Source of the DNA: Candidatus Methanogasteraceae archaeon UBA261
Lineage (GTDB): Archaea; Halobacteriota; Methanosarcinia; Methanosarcinales; Methanogasteraceae
Direction of reading: 5' to 3'
DNA: 7,813 bases
Assembly (NCBI GenBank): GCA_002506015.1
Contig: DAWR01000075.1
Coordinates: 1 to 7,813, forward strand
The notes under the pieces were generated by a model. The model had not been told where the DNA came from. It saw only the letters and a program-made list of their open reading frames with translations, and ran no database searches. Of the stretch, positions 6,207-7,813 are shown piece after piece. Every line of letters begins with the position of its first letter. Position 1 is the first letter of the stretch. The translations under genes and the position numbers were made by a program.

Positions 6207-7329
6207 ATTCTTTGGTGCATTCCGGGCGTCTTCCGGAATAACTGATGCGGTGGTGCTCAACCATGTCCCTGTTGGATGTAACTGGGGTGCTGGAATCTTC
6301 AAGACTACCTCAAATCAGTTCGACATGAGGCATGCATGTACTGTCATGCATGAACGAGAGATCGTCTTCGGCGGTGAAGATGCGCTGCGTGAAGCATTGA
6401 TACGTGCGGACGAGCTGTACGATACCCCTCTTCTACTGGTCATAGCTGGCGATGCCCCTTCGATCATAGGCGATGACGTCGAGGCTGTGGTGGACTCTGT
6501 AACGCTTGATTCTGAAGTTATGTGGATGGAGGCTGCCGGCTTCAAGGGCTCGGCAATGGATGGGTACGAAGAAGCGCTCCTCTGCATAGCAGGGCTGATG
6601 AAGGAATCTGAGACGATTCAAGACTCTGTCAATCTGATCGGCTTCTCTCCTGACGACTTCAAAGTCGACGCAGACGTGAAAGAGATCAGGCGACTGCTCA
6701 GCGACGCAGGCGTGGAAGTGAACACCGTCATATCGAAATGCAGTCTGGAGGAGTTTAGAAGAGCACCGGCAGCAGAGCTGAACGTGGTTCTCGGGCAGGG
6801 AACCAAGCTTTGCGAGCAGATGAAAAAAGAGTTCGGTCTGCCATATCTCAAGATGGACTATCCTTACGGGCTCGATGGCACATCGCATTTCGTTGGTGCA
6901 ATCTCAGACGAGCTTGGCATCGGGCATGAACCGGAGTTTGATATCGAACCGTTCAAGAGGATATACCTCTATCTGCATGAACTCTACGGAACCCCGGTCT
7001 CAGTGATCGGCGACTTCCACGCAGAAGCGATGGCGAACTTCCTGGACGGGGAGCTTGGTTTCAACGTCGAGGTTTTATCCGGAAACGAGGACGATTACTT
7101 TGAATTTGAGGAAGATGTCAGGAACTCGAACACGACGATTCTCTTCGGAAGCAGTTTTGAGCAGGGGATTGCTGAGACGCTCGATATTCCCTTGATACGG
7201 TTCTGTTATCCGGTCTTTGACAACGTCTCTGTGTATGATTGCGCACCCTACGCAGGCTACAGAGGTGCGGTCTGCCTGACTGAGGCGATAATCAACACTG
7301 TTATGAGTTATGGAGGAATGAATAAATGA
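6187..7329 (+). CDS. NifK-like nitrogenase component 1 subunit, short, with Asp in place of third cluster Cys
   Basis: This is the partner subunit of component 1. The frame allows TTG 6178, ATG 6187 or ATG 6193; I take 6187 (380 residues), which overlaps the NifD-like gene by 20 nt and implies translational coupling. It lacks the N-terminal extension of true NifK (over 450 residues). In this numbering C31 (VPVGCNWG) and C51 (RHACTVMHEREIVFGGEDAL) match two P-cluster cysteines. The third block reads VIAGDAPSIIGDDV, so Asp89 stands where the D-like partner has C132. C185 in ISKCSLEEFRRAPAAELNVV occupies the same place as C256 of the D-like protein, and the two subunits are clearly paralogous along this stretch. 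The C-terminal YRGAVCLTEAIINTVM block is typical of component 1 beta-type subunits. Together the two subunits could hold a [4Fe-4S] cluster with mixed Cys/Asp ligation, as in DPOR, although there the Asp sits elsewhere. A BchB/NifN-like role is the main alternative. Confidence 0.9.
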   Translation: MTMDGGKFFGAFRASSGITDAVVLNHVPVGCNWGAGIFKTTSNQFDMRHACTVMHEREIVFGGEDALREALIRADELYDTPLLLVIAGDAPSIIGDDVEAVVDSVTLDSEVMWMEAAGFKGSAMDGYEEALLCIAGLMKESETIQDSVNLIGFSPDDFKVDADVKEIRRLLSDAGVEVNTVISKCSLEEFRRAPAAELNVVLGQGTKLCEQMKKEFGLPYLKMDYPYGLDGTSHFVGAISDELGIGHEPEFDIEPFKRIYLYLHELYGTPVSVIGDFHAEAMANFLDGELGFNVEVLSGNEDDYFEFEEDVRNSNTTILFGSSFEQGIAETLDIPLIRFCYPVFDNVSVYDCAPYAGYRGAVCLTEAIINTVMSYGGMNK

Positions 7330-7813
7330 GAAAATTCTGCGTGTATGGAAAAGGAGGTATCGGTAAATCCACTGTCGTCTCAAACATCGCCGCGGCTCTG
7401 GCAGAGAACGGCGATACAATCATGGTTATGGGCTGTGACCCGAAGTCTGACATGACACGGAATTTGATCGGAAAAAGGATTCCAACCGTGCTCGATCTCT
7501 TCCGTTCGAAGGGACCTGATAAGATGGAGGCTGATGACGTCGTCTTCACAGGATTTAATGGTGTTTACTGCATCGAAGCTGGCGGACCTGAACCCGGCGT
7601 CGGATGTGCCGGGCGTGGAGTGATAACCGCTGTGGATATGCTCGATCGTCTCGGCGTATTCAATGATCTCAACCCTGATACCGTGATCTACGATGTGCTT
7701 GGCGACGTCGTCTGCGGCGGGTTTGCGATGCCTCTCAGAAAAGGTCTGGCTGACGATGTCTACATTGTAACAACCTGCGACCCAATGGCAATCTACGCCG
7801 CAAACAACATCTG
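7326..7813 (+). CDS. NifH-like ATP-dependent reductase (3' truncated by window edge)
   Basis: This is the iron-protein component that hydrolyses ATP and passes electrons to the D/K-like heteromer. ATG 7326 overlaps the previous stop as ATGA, and GGAGG at 7312-7316 sits 9 nt before it, so the start is well supported. The 162 visible residues contain the P-loop YGKGGIGKST (about 7-16) and GCDPKSDMT (36-44, the first switch). They also contain GVGCAGRGVITA with C94 (NifH Cys97) and R97 (the ADP-ribosylation site of NifH), and DVLGDVVCGGFAMPLR with C130 (NifH Cys132). The two cysteines give the bridging [4Fe-4S] cluster of a dimer. The block TTCDPMAIYAANNI has Cys-Asp-Pro where NifH commonly has a Ser-Gly-Glu-type sequence. 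Alone it could pass for NifH, but the D/K partners argue for a group IV-like reductase. About 110 further residues would be expected to the right. Confidence 0.95.
   Translation, partial: MRKFCVYGKGGIGKSTVVSNIAAALAENGDTIMVMGCDPKSDMTRNLIGKRIPTVLDLFRSKGPDKMEADDVVFTGFNGVYCIEAGGPEPGVGCAGRGVITAVDMLDRLGVFNDLNPDTVIYDVLGDVVCGGFAMPLRKGLADDVYIVTTCDPMAIYAANNI

Noticed and set aside
4602..7329. CfbD of coenzyme F430 synthesis
   Set aside because: CfbD is a single shorter component 1 subunit; here two distinct subunits are present, the first of 534 residues.
4602..7813. Genuine Mo-nitrogenase structural genes
   Set aside because: The D-like protein lacks the cofactor Cys and His, the K-like protein is short and lacks one cluster cysteine, and the gene order is D-K-H.
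1..7813. CRISPR array, tRNA or rRNA genes, intact insertion sequence
   Set aside because: I found no spaced direct repeats, no tRNA-like cloverleaf, no rRNA blocks and no full transposase with terminal inverted repeats.

Overview
The window reads as archaeal DNA, most likely from a methane-metabolising euryarchaeal lineage (Methanosarcinales/ANME-type). The reasons are an AAA/DUF4143 ATPase of the kind common in these archaea, a PflA-like radical SAM gene, and a periplasmic binding protein carrying an N-terminal dockerin-like pair of repeats. A compact operon of nitrogenase-like proteins also fits, as do a TATA-like promoter and GGAGG-type ribosome binding sites. The lineage is an inference from gene content; no RNA marker is present.

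Region 1 (1-1127) is the 3' part of an ATPase gene that is open through the left edge. Region 2 (1128-about 3140) is a graveyard. It holds a radical SAM gene that is clearly recognisable along its length but broken by TGA, TAG and TAA codons and one frameshift (1295-2241). A perfect 18-bp tandem repeat covers its end. A stretch resembling the 5' end of a group II intron follows (from about 2268), then small hypothetical reading frames that look like one helix-turn-helix protein broken by frameshifts (2444-2949) and a further remnant (2930-3139). Region 3 (about 3140-3341) is a control region with a TATA-like box and a 6-10-6 inverted repeat.

Region 4 (3342-7813, continuing past the right edge) is the interesting part. 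Four tightly packed genes read in one direction: a secreted metal-chelate/corrinoid-type binding protein with a dockerin-like module, a NifD-like subunit, a short NifK-like subunit and a NifH-like reductase. Gaps are 12 nt, an overlap of about 20 nt and an ATGA overlap, so they are very probably one transcription unit. The D-like subunit keeps three cysteines at the P-cluster positions but appears to lack the cysteine and histidine that hold FeMo-cofactor. The K-like subunit keeps two cysteines and has aspartate where the third would be. NifH motifs are intact. This predicts an ATP-driven two-component reductase that is not a nitrogenase. It is more like the tetrapyrrole-reducing (DPOR/COR, CfbCD) or other group IV nitrogenase-like enzymes, but with a substrate I cannot name. 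Linkage to a BtuF/FepB-type binding protein suggests that the substrate or cofactor is an imported metal chelate or tetrapyrrole; that is inference.
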